Positions 5,872 through 6,615 of a DNA stretch of 6,615 nucleotides are shown piece by piece. Position numbers and translations under genes: made by a program. This stretch comes from Campylobacteraceae bacterium (GTDB lineage: Bacteria > Campylobacterota > Campylobacteria > Campylobacterales > Campylobacteraceae), in contig JAITEH010000003.1 of NCBI GenBank assembly GCA_031282125.1, positions 1-6,615 on the forward strand, given 5' to 3'. Every line of letters starts with the position of its first letter. Position 1 is the first letter of the stretch. The notes under the pieces were generated by a model. It made no database searches. It was given only the letters and a program-made list of their open reading frames with translations, and had not been told where the DNA came from.

Positions 5872-6525
5872 TTGATACTTTGCGATATTGGAAATACAAA
5901 CGCTCACATTTTTAAAGACGGCGAGTTTAAAATAGAGAGTTTGGAGAGATTTTTGGTTACCGAGTTTAGCGGCGACGTTCATTATATATGCGTCAACGAC
6001 TCTTTGCGTGCATCTTTGAAAGTGCGGAACAATTTTATTGACTTGGAAGAGTTTGTCGGATTTGATACGCCGTATAAAGGCATGGGCATAGATAGAATCT
6101 GTGCTTGCAAGTCAATCCGTGAAGGCGTAGTCGTGGACGCAGGAAGCGCCATAACTGTCGATATCATGAGCGGCGGCAAGCATCAAGGCGGATTTATACT
6201 TCCGGGATTAAGAGCATACAAAGAGGCTTATCGGAGCATATCTTTGCGTTTAAATCTTGAGATAAACAGAGAAGTTTTATTGGACGTTTTGCCCGAAAAT
6301 ACAAAAGATGCTATCAGTTTTGGCGTTTTAAAATCGCTGATTTTGACGATACAGCATAGCGCCGAGGGTAAAGATATCTATTTTACGGGCGGAGACGGCG
6401 AATACTTATCGGGTTTTTTCAAAAATGCCGTATATGACAAAATGTTGATTTTTAAAACTCTGCAAGATACATTTAATACTTTGATAAATAAAAAGGAAAA
6501 ATATGCTGACAGTTGCACTTCCTAA
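5872..6525 (+). CDS. coaX: Type III pantothenate kinase
   Basis: Phosphorylates pantothenate with ATP, the first committed step of CoA synthesis, in the cytosol. 217 residues, close to the short CoaX of Helicobacter and its relatives. Family motifs of the acetate and sugar kinase fold are present: DIGNT (5-9, phosphate loop with D5), GMGIDR (70-75), VVDAGSAITVD (87-97, with likely catalytic D89), GGFILPG (106-112), the TKDAISFG segment (144-151) and TGGDG (172-176). The start is TTG at 5872. It is the only plausible start, because an in-frame stop lies two codons upstream and no ATG occurs before residue 71; the ribosome site is weak (TAGAG). The gene follows the lipoprotein gene by three bases in the same frame, and its end overlaps hisG by 23 bp. 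Confidence 0.94.
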   Translation: MILCDIGNTNAHIFKDGEFKIESLERFLVTEFSGDVHYICVNDSLRASLKVRNNFIDLEEFVGFDTPYKGMGIDRICACKSIREGVVVDAGSAITVDIMSGGKHQGGFILPGLRAYKEAYRSISLRLNLEINREVLLDVLPENTKDAISFGVLKSLILTIQHSAEGKDIYFTGGDGEYLSGFFKNAVYDKMLIFKTLQDTFNTLINKKEKYADSCTS

Positions 6526-6615
6526 GGGAAGAATAGCCGAAGATACGCTGAAAATATTTGAAAAAATTTTTAAAAAACCGTTTGTGTTTGACGATAGAAA
6601 ACTCATCTTGAATGT
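6503..6615 (+). CDS. hisG: ATP phosphoribosyltransferase, N-terminal part (runs off right edge)
   Basis: Catalyses the first step of histidine synthesis, joining ATP and PRPP to give phosphoribosyl-ATP, and is the feedback-controlled enzyme of that pathway. Only 37 codons are in the window. The start MLTVALPKGRIAEDTLKIFE (1-20) and the following FDDRKLIL segment are characteristic of HisG. The fragment cannot show whether this is the long form or the short form that needs HisZ. The ATG at 6503 has AAAAGGA five bases upstream and lies 23 bp inside the coaX reading frame, so translation is likely coupled to coaX. No other his gene is visible before it. Confidence 0.92.
   Translation, partial: MLTVALPKGRIAEDTLKIFEKIFKKPFVFDDRKLILN

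Noticed and set aside
5860..5880. Lipoprotein gene and coaX in the same frame, separated only by TAG ATT, suggesting stop-codon readthrough fusion
   Set aside because: It would fuse a periplasmic lipoprotein to a cytosolic kinase, which makes no biological sense. Same-frame adjacency has a one-in-three chance.

Overview
The window reads as ordinary, tightly packed chromosome from a member of the Campylobacterota (Epsilonproteobacteria), most like the free-living sulfur-oxidising Sulfurimonas/Sulfurimonadaceae group. The evidence is the Campylobacter-type Fur and LysS proteins, a small type III pantothenate kinase, AT-rich DNA, and the gene order gatC - cvpA - fur - lysS - glyA next to a lipoprotein gene and coaX. 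From memory, a very similar order exists in Campylobacter jejuni. The genus is an inference from protein style, not a search result.

Layout. Two operons diverge from one intergenic region of about 150 bp (4149-4297). Leftward (minus strand) run gatC, a pilT-like ATPase gene, a cvpA-family membrane protein gene, fur, lysS and glyA; glyA runs off the left edge. Gaps in this operon are 11 bp or less, and lysS and glyA overlap by 4 bp. Rightward (plus strand) run an unnamed single-pass membrane protein gene, a lipoprotein gene with beta-propeller-type repeats, coaX, and hisG, which runs off the right edge. Neighbouring genes here overlap or lie within a few bases of each other. No stretch longer than 300 bases lacks a gene, and I saw no RNA gene, insertion sequence, CRISPR array or clear terminator.

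How the genes fit together. The left operon is mainly translation and one-carbon housekeeping: GatC for tRNA-dependent amidation, LysS for Lys-tRNA, and GlyA for serine/glycine and folate. It also carries the iron regulator Fur, a CvpA-type inner-membrane protein and a PilT-family motor ATPase with no other pilus gene in view. The right operon pairs an inner-membrane-anchored, possibly TPR-like periplasmic protein with an outer-membrane lipoprotein. This has the same architecture and order as the yfgM-bamB pair of gammaproteobacteria. CoA synthesis (CoaX) and the first step of histidine synthesis (HisG) follow.

I do not see a clearly new system. The item most worth following is the possible divergent YfgM/BamB-like pair, because Campylobacterota are generally regarded as lacking a recognised BamB. 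Second are a perfect 10-bp inverted repeat spanning the divergent promoter region and the use of TTG as the likely start codon of three of the eight genes whose protein chains are complete or nearly complete in the window.
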